NCBI GenBank assembly: GCA_902805475.1
Contig: CADCSX010000025.1
Location: 930,001 to 994,000 of the forward strand
Source: Entonaema liquescens
Lineage: Eukaryota > Ascomycota > Sordariomycetes > Xylariales > Xylariaceae
Reading direction: 5' to 3'
Length of the DNA: 64,000 bases
Under the pieces are notes generated by a model that did no database searches, was not told the origin of the DNA, and saw nothing but the letters and a program-made list of their open reading frames with translations. Positions 49,878 to 62,999 of the stretch are shown here, piece by piece (the stretch's first letter is position 1; each line of letters opens with the position of its first letter). The position numbers and the translations under genes are program-made.

Positions 49878-50553
49878 CCCGTAAGTGAGTGGGGATAGGG
49901 GAAATGTACTTGTGTACAGGTCATTTCATATTAATGAGAGAGAGTTTTGAAGATTTCAACTATTGGCTGATGTTCGTCATTCGTCATTCAAGCTTATCTC
50001 AACTCAAGGCTTAGGTTGTTATGGGATGAATCGTGGGTGATATTAGCTCCAGAATACATATTGGAGAATGTTGAGTTTAGAAAATGAATGAAGGGGAAAA
50101 AGAAGTATATGATTACTAGTATGATAGTTTGAGAAAATACATTTTACTAAGAGATTTAATTGTAAAATTTTATGTTGATAGAATTACCTGTTTGTAGTAT
50201 GTAGATATTCAGATAGTACCTATTACATGAGAAATCTATTAATGGGAATTACATTCGCGTAGGTGGACGGAGGGGTACGATACGTACCTGCATACATGGG
50301 ATAGGGACAAAGATAAAAAGATTATACTTATGCATATAACAAAATATATGCCAATAAAAGATAGGATGCTCCACTTGCCAGATAATTCTTGGGAAGATGG
50401 AATCCAGCGACTTTCATTTTGGCGAATCCAAACACGCTCCCCACCATTTTAGACGCGCCTGTGCCAACGAATCTCACCCCTAGTCAACATTTCTACTAAT
50501 CGCATTTATTTCATGGAGGGAACAGTCGCATCGCATTAACCCTTCAATCCCAC
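49878..50553. other. divergent intergenic region UreD/Scc3
   Basis: 676 bases, AT-rich, that must hold both promoters. A degenerate CATTCATT/AATGAATG word and several ATATG stretches are present, with no coding frame. The 100 bases before the Scc3 start are less AT-rich (about 50400-50550). Confidence 0.5.
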
Positions 50554-53500
50554 ATGTCACCGTCTAGATTGCCCCTAATGGAGACCGACGATAATAACGC
50601 GACCTCTTCTCCCGCGTCCGTTCCCGATAATTCGCGACGAAGGTCGGGACGCGTTGTGAGAGCACCTCAGAAGTTCTCTCCAGAAGCAAACTCATCACAG
50701 AACGATCATGCATCGTCTAAGCGAAAGAGAGGTCGCGATCGCGACGAGGAAGATGCCGAGAACGAATCACCCCCCGAGGATGACGATGACGAACTTAGTG
50801 ATCCAGAAGACCAAGAAGACAATGAAGAAGAAGAACAAACTTCCAGATCGAAGAAGTCTAAATCTAAACAAAAATCACGAGCGAAGAAGCCGGCGGCTAA
50901 GCGCGCAAAGGTAAATGGCAGTGCGCCAGCAGAAACTGGGACTGCATCTCTTGCGCCCGCGGTTAGGCTTCCAAACAGACCAAAGAAGACTGCGAGAGTT
51001 GTTATTGTTCATCCTGACGGAGATGGTCTTTATGGTAAGAGCTTGGTTTAATAATATTATCTTTTAAGATACAATTAGTTTGTACTAACAACCTTATTAG
51101 CTGACGTATTTGGTTCTGGCGATTCTTCTGACGATGTCGCTGCGAACTGGTTTCAGCGCTACCAGCAAGACGATGCTAAAGCATTGACAGAAGTTATTAA
51201 CTGCGTTTTGCTTGCGGCCGGCTGCGAGCAGCAGCTAACAGAAGATGATATTCGAGATCCTGATAATTCTGCAAACCGATTATCAGAATTAGAAGACGCT
51301 TATCAACAGGTGTGTTATCTTCATTATCCTATGGGTTACATTTATATTCCTGTTGTAGTACAGAGACTAATGAGCTATTCAATAGACAAGTATCTCCGAC
51401 TATCCTCTTATCTCGAGGGCGAAGAGCAGTAAAAACTTTCGCGATCTTCTTGTTGGCTTCTTCGAATCTTTAGTTAGTGTGCTTCACCAAACCGATGTCC
51501 TCTATACCGACGAGGACTTGTTGGACAACATTCAACGATGGGTTGGCATCATGTCATCCTCCTCTCTGCGCCCATTTAGACATACAGCAACGACGGTGGG
51601 GTTAGCAATACTTACTTCACTTATTGAGGTGACGGAACAGCTTGACGAACGAATCACGAAGTCCAACCAAGCTCTACAAGCCGAGTCCAATCGCAGGGGT
51701 AAAAATAAGAATCTCATTGAGAACACGAAAAAGGCTCTCGATGCTGCAAATCGTAATCGCGAATTCATCGACAGCAAAGTCAAGGACCTGTTCGACATTG
51801 TATTTGTTCACCGCTACCGCGACATCGACCCCAAAATCCGTGCCGAGTGTGTCGAAGCTCTCGGTACCTGGATTTGCACCCTTCCAACGGTCTACATGGC
51901 CCCCGAATACTTGCGTTACCTAGGATGGCTGTTGTCAGATATTTCCGTATCTACTCGAATAGAAGTTCTTAGGCAATTAGCAAGAGTTTTGAAACGAGAC
52001 GCAGAGAAACTAGCCCATTTCATCGATAGGTTTAGGCCTCGCCTTGTTGAGATGGCCACGAAAGATTCAGATGTGTCTGTTCGTGTTACGGCAATTAGTG
52101 TTGTTGACATACTACGCGCATCAGGTATGCTTGAGCCTGAAGAAGTTGACTCTGTCAACAAATTGCTTTTCGATTCCGAAGTTCGAATACGCAAAGCTGT
52201 TGTTGGCTTCTTCTCGGCGTTGGTTCAAGAGCTTATTGAGAATAAAGTGGATGAAATTGGTGGTAATGATGCACTAGAAGAAGTCTTCGGAGATGAAGAC
52301 GAAGATGAGTATGATTCACTCCGAAAGGATTGGATCAATATTAAAGCTCTCGCGGAGAACCTTGCTGTGTATGACGCTCAGCTAGATGAGGAACAGGATG
52401 AGATACGTCATGGATTAGACGTAGCAGCGGATGTGGTAAACGCCAATATGCCAGACTCCCGGATTACGCTGGCAACCCAAGTGCTTTATGAGAAAATCCC
52501 TGAAGTCAACAACTGGCAGATTCTTGCCGGCTATTTGTTGTTTGATCACTCAACTAGTACAAAATCTAGGGCGAGTTCAAAGACGAATTCAATCGAGGCT
52601 GCCACGAAGAAAGCCGTCGCTCCCGAACCACGAGAGGAGGCTATTCTGCTCGAGGTCCTTGCGGCAGCTGTAAGGGAGAGTCTCATGCCATCCGCTGAGC
52701 ATGACAAACATAAGAAGAGGGTAGGCAGACTCGAACTAGATGCGCAAGATGATGCTGGTATGAAGCTGGCTGGGCTCATACCTCGTCTCCTGAACAAATT
52801 TGGATCAGACCCTACGATGGCGGCCATAGTACTCCGATTAGAGCATTTCCTAGATCTGGAAGTGTTCCAACAGTTGCGCCAAAATTCGGCAACATATGAT
52901 AAACTTCTCGATGAAATCGCTACCCAGTTCAATCGGCATGTGGACCAGGGACTTCTTAATGAAGCAACGGCGGCATTTATTCACGCTAGGCAATATGAAG
53001 AGCTCGAGGAATTGACCGACAATAAGATAGCGATACTCTGGGATAACACACTCAATTCATTACGGTCCATCGACAAGATTTGTGAATTATCAGTTCGAGG
53101 CAACCTTGACCGGGTAACGCTTACTGAACTTTCTCAAATCTTGATGAAGCTGAGCAAGTTGGCTAGCATTTCTGACTGCGTTGATGTCCTTGAAACCCCT
53201 GGAACATCGACCGACTCCGACCGACCAGCCATCAAGATTCTCATTAGTATCGTGCATCGTGGTCTGCTGGCTGAATCAAATGAAGAGATGGATGATCCTG
53301 AGGATGAAGCAGTCGCTTTTGCCATAAAGGCATGCCAGTTCTACTTCATGTGGAAAGTGAGGAGATTACGAAGTACTGTCGAAAGCGATGCAGATATCTC
53401 AGATGCTGATGTTGATCAACTGGTCCTCTTACGTAAAGATTTTGTCACAAACCTCATACAAACCTTCTCCTCCCGAGGGTTTAACGATGATCTTCGTCTT

Positions 53501-54256
53501 TTCGCTGTTGGCAGTGCCTGCGATTTGTGCGGATTATTCGTTTTCCTACGTCCTATAATTGAAGACCAGCAAGTCTCTAAATACAAGAAGCTGCGTCCTC
53601 TTTTAGAAGAAATGCCTCCGGCTCTAATCACCCAGGAGATTATTCCTATATTTGATGCAGCAGAGCAAGCATACGCGAAACGAGCCAATAAGCAACTTAA
53701 CGATCCCACAGACGACGAAGATCCCTTAGATGACGAATTACCGCCTGAAGATGACGAGGACGAGGAGTTAACAGAACAAGAGCGTTACGCGGCTGAGCTG
53801 AAAGCCGAGAAGATTCTGTGTGAGCTGACTGGTAAACTCGTCCTCGCCATCCTAGCTAAAACTATTGATCATACCGGGCCGGATGCTGGCAAGCTGCGGA
53901 AGCGGCTGAACCGCAATAAGACGAGGCTAGGAAATAACTTCAGAGACGTCGTGGCTTATTTAGACGAGGACCACCTCCGCGAATTGAGAGGGGGAAAGAA
54001 GAAGTCCGCAGCTAAGGCTAAAGGCAAGGAGCCCGCCAAGAAGCCTGCGCTCAGCGCGGAGCTTGTCATCGAAGACGATGACGATGACCACATAAGATTA
54101 GAGGACCCGTTCGAGGAGGAAGCCGAACCTGAAGAGGGCACGGTGGAGGATCTCAGGCGAAGGGAACTACTAGACGATCCTATCGATGATGACTCCGAAG
54201 AGGAGAGACCACCGGCGGGAGAGCCCATGGAAGACGACGAGGTAATCGGGGATTAA
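50554..54256 (+). CDS. cohesin subunit Scc3 / STAG
   Basis: Join of 50554-51034, 51101-51309 and 51386-54256, 1186 residues, in line with the usual size of Scc3/SA/Psc3 proteins. The N-terminal 170 residues are acidic and Lys-rich with nuclear-localisation-like KKSKSKQKSRAKKPAAKRAK. The STAG domain begins in exon 2 (ANWFQRYQQDD, LLAAGCEQ). The stromalin conserved domain (about residues 365-450) is clear: FDIVFVHRYRDIDPKIRAEC, ALGTWICTLP, YLRYLGWLLSD. Helical HEAT-like repeats follow, and the C-terminus is strongly acidic (EDDDDDH, EEEAEPEEG). Splicing rebuilds DGLYADVFG and YQQTSISDYPLISRAK; the introns are 66 and 76 nt. The protein loads on the Scc1/Rad21 kleisin and anchors the cohesin ring to DNA for sister-chromatid cohesion. 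A second in-frame Met lies at residue 9. Confidence 0.94.
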
Positions 54257-55000
54257 TGAGCTGGGCAAGGCGGACGTGAATGACTTCTATTAACTACTAC
54301 TACTACTATTAACTACCACAACACCCATGTACTTACGGCTTTTGAACGGGATGGCATGAATGAGCAGAACAGGCACGCCTTTAGAGCTTACACGAAAATC
54401 TTTTTTTTTTCTTTCCCATTACGCAGAAGCAAGCAGACCAAGGCGGAGGGAAAAAAAGAAAAAGATGTGCTATTGTACCTGATTCTTTGCGAGCATGAAC
54501 TTGAAGAGGTAGGCGTGTGACCCGTGGCGGCGGCAAGGATATTTTAAGGTAACTGCACGGAGTTGGTGTCCAGGGACGACGATGTGCGTGTGATTCCCCG
54601 GAAGGTGGTTTGTCTTGTTAGAGATGTGTATTAATACATATTTGAATTCAACTCTTGCTTTGGCATATGTCGGTCGTGTTGGGAGGTGAGGTTAAGAATG
54701 TGCGGGAGTAAATGGTGGAAACGTGTAGGCATGGGATCAGGTTAGTACTATTGCTGTTGAACTGTAGCCTCACGGAGGTCAGGTTTAAGGGCTTCTAATG
54801 CTTGAAGGATGCTAGGAGCACGCCTGCTGGTTGTGTAGGAAAATGCCCAAGTCTTCAACCTATACGTAATGTAACCCGACAATCAACGACAGAGTGTACT
54901 TGTAATAGGGTGGTCTCAGTAAACACAATATAATAATAATAACTATAATATCTATCATTCCTTCTAATTTCTAATGTTATATTTAATTTTACGTCCCGAA
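54257..55000. other. intergenic between convergent Scc3 and Pot1
   Basis: About 740 bases of 3' sequence for both genes. There is a CTACTATTAACTACTACTACT simple repeat at about 54288-54317 and poly-T/poly-A tracts near 54400 and 54450, which may serve 3'-end formation. No coding frame. Confidence 0.55.
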
Positions 55001-57255
55001 TCAAGAGCTAATCTTAGTTCCAAACAGGCCAAATACTCTCTCCCAACGCTTTCCCTTGCCAGCATTTGCTTTCTGGGGGTCGTTCTCAGAAACCTTAATG
55101 CCGTACTGGCGGATGCAACATGTAAACGGTTTATTAGATACCACAGAGTCCCCCTGGACGGCGTTGTGCGCCGGATGACTGCTTGGTGGCCTAGGAGGGG
55201 TACTGTCTGGTGGCTGTTGAGCTGCGACTCGTTGTTTGTTTTTCTGCTGATTCTCCAGCTCTTGCAGCTTGCACTCTTCTAGATTACCCCAGAGTTTGAA
55301 CATCTGCTCTCGCAGACTATTTAAATCGTCGGGGTTTGCTCGAAGACTGACCACGGATTAGCTTAATATTCATCAACGTGATTGGGGATAGACAGGTTGT
55401 CACTAATTTGGAAGAGGAGATGACGGGAATAACCTACTCTACTGCGTCAAGGTTGACTAGCATCTGGGCCTCGGTGTTATCAACCACGACCCAGAACCTA
55501 TCGTCATCAGTCTTTTTCTTAGGACCGGCTTCTTCGAGCAGTAATGAGAACCGCCACTCCCAAATCTTGTCTCCCCTATATCGGTCCAGGGTGCCTTGGT
55601 CTTCGTCGGATTCCGAATCAGAATCACCGCTATTGTCCGACAACATATCATACTCTCCGTTCTTGCGCCAGGCCGCAAAGTCTTCTAGCTTACGAGGTAG
55701 GAAGTCTATAACTCGGACGTTGGCACGGTACTTGGCACAGGTAAAGGGAAGTGTGAAGATCACTTCTTGGCCGTCTACAGTTGTCGCCCAAGGTATAGGT
55801 TTTAGTATGGAGCGCACAGGAAAAATTGGCTGGTCGGTATTTTCGGATTTGACTATTATTATCTTCGTTAGTAGAAATAATTATCATAGGGAGGGCGTAT
55901 TAATCGTACTTGATTCATTAAGACCGAGTTTTGCTTCTTGTTCTAGGTCCCGCTCCTCAATTTGCTTAAACCTCTGGGCTCGTTGCTCCATACGTCGTGT
56001 TTTCGAGTTTTCTTTGCCTTCTTGGTTCTCTCCTTTTCGCTTGCCACCATTCGCTTTATTGCTCTCATTCGCAGCAAAGGTCTTCATCTGTTTTTTCTTA
56101 GCCTTTTCATATTCTCTTTTCCGCCTGATGGCATCCTTAAGTCGCGGGTCAACATTCTCTGGATCATCAGTCGAAAGGACGTCAACCTGAACACTTGTAC
56201 TGAAGGCAGTGCGGTCTTCCCTTAAGTATCCTTCGAGATTATTGGCATTATGTCCGTACTTCACTTGGAGATTTCGCAGTTGCACCCAATCTCCAGCTTT
56301 GACTTTGTCGAGGACAAACGTTCCATGTAAACCAAAGCAAGTTACTTGCATTGAGCGCTTGCCGTAGGGACCAGACCAATTGTTTGGAGTTACATTCTTG
56401 GTAGTGTACCCATATGGATCCCCATCCCGACCCACAGAGGCCTCTGTAGAGTCCCACGAGAATTTATAGAAAGCGTCATTTTCGGTATAGTCGGAAACCC
56501 ATACTGTAGCTTTGTCCATCTGATTGAAGGGTTCTCTAACCACGTTGACGATAACATCACAGAATTGACTATCCTGGACGTCGCCGAGGACCTTGAATTT
56601 ATTCTTGACATTGCGGGATTGGTCAACTTGAATATTGAACTCGGCGGCATCTGGTACTGCCCCCTTATCGACGGAGTGGTATAGCCAAGAAACATATTCA
56701 TGTTCCTCATTTGAGGGACGACGATCATTGGGTCGTATAGGGTCCAGTAAGGCCTGTCTTGCTGACTTTGGCGGCCTAGGAATTTTGTTTGCTGAGTATA
56801 TATGAATCACAGTCGATCGATGGGATAACAATGATATCTCATTGCGGAAGGACTGGACCTTCGCGTAGATTATTAATAAAACATCACCAGCGTCCGGCTG
56901 GGGGATCTCAGACTCGGGCCGGAATATAGTTATGAGCAGACCTCTATCTGCTTCGTTTTCGATAGACTTGTCGTAAATAGTAATAGAAGTCTTCCAATCT
57001 TTTCCAGGGCTATTAGTTAGGGTATACTTTAGAGGAAATATAAAATAAGTATAAGTAAATCATGAACTTACCTGGCCCACCAGTTTGGATTGGCGACCTA
57101 CGATCCTTGACTAAACCAACAACATAAGCAAACCCACCAACCGGAATGGCTCCTTCAAGGATATCACGAACACTGCGATACTTAGAAGGCGGTGCTCTTT
57201 GTTGGTTTGTATTGTAAGAATGTGTAGCAGAGCTGGGTGGTTGCCGCGAAGTCAT
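55001..57255 (-). CDS. POT1: telomere end-binding protein Pot1
   Basis: Minus strand, join of 57072-57255, 55910-56998, 55438-55852 and 55001-55346, 677 residues. The first OB fold (about residues 28-165; YRSVRDILEGAIPVGGFAYVVGLVKD ... DWKTSITIYDKS ... LLIIYAKVQSFRNE) is the Pot1/Cdc13 telomeric ssDNA-binding domain. A second OB-like region (about 225-330; GKRSMQVTCFGLHG, AGDWVQLRNLQVKYGHN) follows, then a basic coiled stretch (RRKREYEKAKKKQMK) and a conserved C-terminal part (VIFTLPFTCAKYRANVRVIDFLP). The introns (73, 57 and 91 nt) all restore frame. Intron 1 uses the second AG, at 56999, because the nearer one follows the branch point too closely. The protein caps the telomeric G-strand and recruits shelterin partners. 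Confidence 0.92.
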
Positions 57256-58173
57256 ATTGAAAGAGTCTGAACATAATGCGGCGTTGTAAGATGAGATGTA
57301 GAAGGATGGCGAAGCGCCTTTGCCTTGCAGTTACTTTTTAGATGCATTGAGAAAAGGGGGATCAATGGAAGTTAACTGCATGGATTAAAAATTCACCATA
57401 AAAACGTTGAATGTACATAATATGAACATATATGAACATAATATGAACATAAGGCAGGCACATATCAAGTTAGGGAACGACGAACGCGTTAGAACGCGTC
57501 AAAACTTAAAGTGCATTACATTACTATGCATAGCATATGCACAAAATGTACAGAAAGACAAGCACCTTTGTTGCGGTGTCACATGATAGTCAGGTGGCTT
57601 TAGTGTTACACGCCAGTGTGTAATCCGTGCAATGTGAGTAAGTACGTATGTACAAGTGGGGTAGCTGCAGGACAGTTTGATTGGGCTTTTGATTGGCTTT
57701 GATAGAGATGCCTCACGGACAGGTCAGCCAGTCAGCCAGTCAGCCCAAGTATGCTACTCCGAACCTTAAGGGATCCCCGCTAGTAACTAACGCTAACGGA
57801 TTTTGAAAGAGCAACCAAGCAGCCAGATCCATTCTAATCCAAATTCTTCTGCTGTTTCCAGCATCATAATAATTTCCCCCACTACGATCAACTCTTCAAC
57901 TTCTAACTTCTACTTTCAACTTCTTCATCCCTCCCTATCTGTTTTCCTCAAACAATCGCACAGACGAGAAGAGGTGCATTTACTTTATCCACTAAATATT
58001 TCAATATTCCGCTTTCCTTGCGTAAACCCTTTTTTTTTTTTTTTCCTTTTTCATTCGCCGTCTCTCCCTCAGGGCCACAGGCGATCAAAACAATCACCCC
58101 GCCTTGTCCCAGGCCATTTTGCCACTGCAGTACCTAAAGCGCTTTTTGCGAATATCATCCAACTGCAGTAACC
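57256..58173. other. divergent promoter region Pot1 / importin alpha
   Basis: About 920 bases between two head-to-head genes. It holds ATGAACAT direct repeats (57420-57450), an AGTCAGCC repeat (57724-57747) and a long pyrimidine-rich leader (57800-58110) with a poly-T run near 58029-58046 before the importin start. The frame 57803-58171 is a product of that leader, not a gene. Confidence 0.6.
57420..57450 (+). repeat. ATGAACAT direct repeats
   Basis: ATATGAACAT occurs three times in 31 bases in the Pot1/importin intergenic region. It is simple repetition; a regulatory role is not shown. Confidence 0.6.
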
Positions 58174-60116
58174 ATGGCCGACAGATTCATTCCCGAGCAT
58201 CGTCGCACTAACTACAAGGCGAAGGGCACTTTTAAGCCCGACGAACTGCGCCGACGACGCGAGGAGCAGGCTGTTGAGATTCGCAAGGCTAAGCGAGAAG
58301 AAAACTTAGCCAAGAGACGAGGTATCGGCACTGGCGACTCGCGCCCTGGTGCTTCTCTGGGCGCCGCTCCCGACAGCGACGATGAATCTGCTCCTACAGA
58401 GAGTCAGGTATGTGTGCAGAACAATTGTTTTTTTTCTTTTCCAGTCCTCTTTGTTTTTATTTTCTCTTTTCTCTCGTCGTCAAAATTTTGCTATAGAGAT
58501 GAGAGCTCCACCATAACGACTTCCGTACTATTGGCTCCTAATAGTTGAATAATCCCACTCCCTTCGCTCTATCACAATGACTATCCACTCACCAGTTAAA
58601 TCGCAATGCTAACAACTTGGCCAAACAGCTCAATGAAGACCTTCCTCAGATGGTCCAAGGGGTCTTCTCCGATCAGATCGATTCACAGATTCAGGCCACC
58701 ACTAAGTTCAGAAAACTTCTTTCCAAGGAGCGAAACCCTCCCATTGAAGAAGTCATCAAGACTGGTGTTGTCACTCGATTTGTCGAGTTCCTTCGATCAC
58801 CCCATACCCTAGTCCAGTTCGAAGCCGCTTGGGCTTTAACCAACATCGCATCAGGAAGTGCTACCCAGACTCAGGTAGTTATCGAAGCTGGTGCCGTTCC
58901 CATCTTCGTCGAGCTGCTATCAAGCCCCGAACCTGATGTTCGTGAGCAGGCTGTCTGGGCCCTCGGCAACATCGCCGGTGACAGCCCATCATGCCGAGAT
59001 TACGTTTTGAGCTGCGGTGCTCTCAAGCCCCTACTTAACCTACTCGGCGATAGCCGCAAGCTCAGCATGCTTCGAAATGCTACTTGGACCTTGAGCAATT
59101 TCTGCCGAGGCAAGACCCCCCAGCCTGATTGGAATACTGTAAGTTTAAGGCTTTTACGTCTATCTATTCCCTATATTGCCATTGTATTAATGTATGGATT
59201 TCTTCAGATTGCACCAGCGCTCCCGGTTCTTGCCAAGCTAGTCTACTCACTCGACGACGAAGTCCTGATTGATGCTTGCTGGGCCATTTCATATCTCTCG
59301 GATGGGTCCAATGATAAGATACAGGCTGTCATTGAAGCCGGCATCCCGCGTAGACTGGTTGAATTACTCATGCATGCTTCGACTTCGGTGCAGACCCCTG
59401 CGTTACGATCCGTCGGCAATATTGTTACCGGCGACGACGTTCAGACGCAGGTCATCATTAACTGCGGCGCTTTGTCATGCCTCTTATCGCTCCTTAGCTC
59501 CAACAAGGATGGCATCCGCAAGGAAGCTTGCTGGACTATTTCGAACATTACCGCGGGCAACTCGCAACAAATCCAGGCTGTCATCGACGCTAATATCATC
59601 CCCCCTTTGATCCACCTCTTGTCAAATGGCGACCTAAAGACCCGTAAAGAGGCTTGTTGGGCTATTAGCAATGCCACTAGCGGCGGTCTACAGAAGCCTG
59701 AGCAGATCAGATATCTTGTTGCGCAGGGTTGCATCAAGCCACTATGCGATCTTTTGGCGTGCCCCGATAATAAGATCATCCAAGTTGCTCTAGATGGCCT
59801 AGAGAACATCCTCAAGGTCGGTGACCTTGATAAGCAAGCAGCTGGAGAGGGCCCGGATTCGATCAATCGCTACGCACTCTTCATCGAGGAATGCGGAGGC
59901 ATGGAGAAGATACACGACTGCCAGACAAACGCCAACGAGGAGATTTACATGAAGTCGTACAACATCATTGAGAAATACTTCTCCGACGAAGATGAGAATG
60001 CCGATGACGGTATGGCTGCCCAGACTCAGGCCAACGGAACGTTTGGTTTCGGTACCAACGGCGCACAAGGCGGTGGCTTCAACTTCGCCAACGGTGGAGA
60101 CTCGATGGATATGTAA
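58174..60116 (+). CDS. SRP1: importin alpha (karyopherin alpha)
   Basis: Join of 58174-58407, 58629-59138 and 59208-60116, 550 residues, the normal family length. The N-terminal importin-beta-binding domain (about residues 1-75) is basic: RRTNYKAKGTFKPDELRRRR and IRKAKREENLAKRR. Armadillo repeats follow, each with the Trp/Asn ladder that binds nuclear-localisation signals: AAWALTNIASG, AVWALGNIAGD, ATWTLSNFCRG, ACWAISYLSDG, ACWTISNITAGN, ACWAISNATSGG. The acidic/Gly-rich end finishes NGGDSMDM. Intron 1 (221 nt, GTATGT to AACAG) joins TESQ to LNEDLPQMVQGVFS. Intron 2 (69 nt, GTAAGT to TTCAG) joins PDWNT to IAPALPVL; it is a multiple of three without a stop, so an unspliced reading stays open. 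The protein carries NLS cargo with importin beta through nuclear pores. Confidence 0.95.
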
Positions 60117-62404
60117 GGTAGCGTAGCCTTACCTGGGAATTCGCGAGGCCCGATGTCACAACTTCACTGGGCAATCTAGCACATAGTCATAGGACCAATA
60201 TCATACCCCCATTTCCCCCCCCCCCCCGCTTTGCCCTGCATTTAGCCCATTCCCCACCCGAATCCCAATGAGATTGGTGTTAATCGAGTTATGTGGAGCA
60301 TCGAGTCACGGTCAACCACGCGAGAGAGAGAGAGAGAAGAAGAAGAGGACAGGCCACTTGGTAGCTTTAAAGCTCCAGCCTGAGAAGAGGTGGTTGGATG
60401 AGACAAATGTGTTATATTTTACAAGAGGGTCATTAATGGTAGCTTGAAAGCTCCTACCCTCCGAATGAGAAAGGGTTCACGGTGTATCTTGATAATGATC
60501 GCCCGAAGAGCATTATCCGACAAGTTGGTACTTTACTACTGACCTGGTACAGACCAGAGGAGGACGGTGCTCTTAATGCTATTGCTCCCAAGTGGTAGAG
60601 CAGTGACCCCGACTCTCCTAGGCAGCTAGCCGACTCGACGCGTTGGCATTGCCAAGTGGCAACGGACCGTCGCCAGATGTAGTCATTAGCCAGGAACTCA
60701 GTGAGCTTCAGCAATACAGCATGACTCGCTGGGCTCTTAACACAACCCCCAAAATTGATAATTCCGCAAATGCAACCTAGCTCCAAAGAATTGTGTGACT
60801 TGAACCCTAAAAATTTACCAATTACTCAAGTCATTGTTCTATTGTCAAGAGGCCGGGCGAATTATAATTGCATACGTGTAGAGGAATGTGTAGAAGGCTT
60901 AGATGCCCGACAAAGAACTTTCCCCCGCCTACGTACATTGTCTATACCCAATGACCCTTAGTTTCATTTCATTGGACCCATCCTTGAACACATTGGAATG
61001 TTAGACCCAGATGGTCCGATGGATGCGGAGAGTGAGATCCCTAGACGTAGTTAATACCCTTTATTAAGTACAATTTGATTAAATGCCTCATGCAGTATTT
61101 TTCAACAATGGCCCAGATGCCGAATGGATCTCTTTTGCGATTAGGCTTTCTGTACCAGGTTGTGCTCATTAAGTAATTGGCTGGGCACTGACGGTGGAAC
61201 TATATTGATGAAGGCAAATGTATAGCTAATGTAAACCCCCGCTTCGAGATGAGGTATAATACATAATACTCTACCGGGGATATCCCGAGTTCTTCTTTTT
61301 GACGTAGGGGGCGACGCGATAGATAAACTTATAGAAACGTACCTTCCATCAGTCAATTTTTTTTCTTCTCTAAGCTCGGAGCAGGACTCCTTAGGCAAGT
61401 ATTTAGCTTCGTCGTCCCAGAATTAATATTCAGTGTCCCCGTACTGTGAAGCAGAGTTGGCTTGACTTGACTTACCACCTACCCCGATCCAAGTGCGTAA
61501 TTCATAACGGCAAGTCATATTTTATTGGTCATTTTTGGTACGTTAGAGTAGGAGGGCAAAGAAAAAGGCTGTGATGGAATATATCACAAAGTAAATACCT
61601 GTTTACACGAAATCGTACTGCGTTGTACGAAGGTCACTCTACGGCGGGCTGATGATGTCCTTGGCCATCATCGCGTTGTGGCATGATTTGATACTAAGTC
61701 AAGACGTCCTTTCAGTTTAGGTGCTTGGCTGTTTAACACCCTCGACCCCTAATTTAAACCCGTAGTAGAAGCTTATGTGCATAACGGTTGAAATGTCTTT
61801 CGCGTTATCTTTGAAAGTGCAGAGTGTGCAAAAGTAGTGTAACTAGGGTTAGATTCGCGTTGATCACATCATGGCGATGACCCTTGCTTCTAAACCAAAG
61901 TAACCCAACTTGATTTTTGTATGAAATGGCTCCGGAATCTTGTCGTGGAATAAGCAGTTCCCTACTAAGTGGGTGAACTAAGTAATCTCGAGCCTAACCG
62001 AGAAGCCGTGGCGTTAAAGTAAGTCAAAATCTGAATTTGATGAACAAGAAGCGCCTTGGCTTTAAGGCTTAAGACTGGGCGCTGTCATATATAGGTAGGT
62101 TTAGAGGAGTAGCAAACTACCATCGTAAGATATCTACAAAGTAATACTTCACTTCCAAACCCCCAAGGCTGGATCACATTCTAAGTAATCCTGCAGTACA
62201 CCTCATTAATTCCCAACAATTCTCATGTTTAAATCATTATCATTCGGAAAGAAGGAACAAAAAACGCCATAGAAAAAAAATAATCCCACAAATCCCCGGT
62301 TCCCACAAGTCGGATCAATGAACGAGACCATCCTTATATTACAGCTACGTATAGCTGCGCCTAACAGTAACAATTGCCCATTGATGACTCCCAGCTATCA
62401 AAAA

Positions 62405-62475
62405 TAGTAGCGCAACAGGTTGGGTTCGAACTCAGCCGAAGCAGTGTGGCTACCACTTGGCCAAGTGCCCCTCCA
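62405..62475 (-). pseudogene. degenerate tRNA-like sequence (A-box/B-box relic)
   Basis: On the minus strand, TTGGCCAAGTGGTAGCCA resembles a tRNA D arm (TGGC pairs with GCCA around a CAAGTGGTA loop, overlapping a Pol III A-box). GAGTTCGAACCC follows about 30 bases later, like a B-box/T-loop. The T stem and anticodon stem do not pair, so it is not a working tRNA. It could be a pseudogene or the head of a SINE. Confidence 0.35.
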
Positions 62476-62999
62476 GAAGCAGTACTAGAAATTGTGGTAA
62501 ACGCTATTATATGCACAGGCCTTTGGAACTGTCATTTTGATACAGCTGAAAAATACATAGATACCTAAATGAGGCAGCCGGATATTCTATGGAGAAGCCA
62601 TATTTTCCTATTACCTAGCAGCCTTCCCTGTTTATCTAGTGTGATGCCACCCAGGAAACCCAATCGCAACCTTTGACCAGAGCAACTAATCGGTGCACTC
62701 TTGTTTCTTCTCTTCTTCGTATCCCTAGCAAGCTAGAGCTATACAATGAAAAAAAAGTAGTAAAAATTTTGTAGTGTTTCTTCCAGATCGCACAGTGATA
62801 CCTAAGGCATCATGGATTGTGGACTGGGTATGAGTATGAACCTGCGAAAGAGTTATGTTAGCTGCAACTGAACTCTGGGAGTTCTTTGTTTCTGTCTATT
62901 TTTTCTTCTTCTATTCTTCATCTTTATCATCGTCTTTTTTTTTTCTTTGCCTTTTTTTTTCTCTTGTGGTTTTGTGTGTATGTGTGTATGTGTGTGTGA

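Noticed and set aside
46581..54256. Rpc4, UreD and Scc3 as a functional cluster
   Set aside because: The three have unrelated roles, separate promoters and ordinary spacing; adjacency looks like normal gene density.
58408..58628. A short acceptor near 58595 as an alternative end of importin intron 1
   Set aside because: Only the acceptor at 58628 joins directly into the conserved LNEDLPQMVQGVFS; the earlier site would insert extra residues from the leader-like segment.
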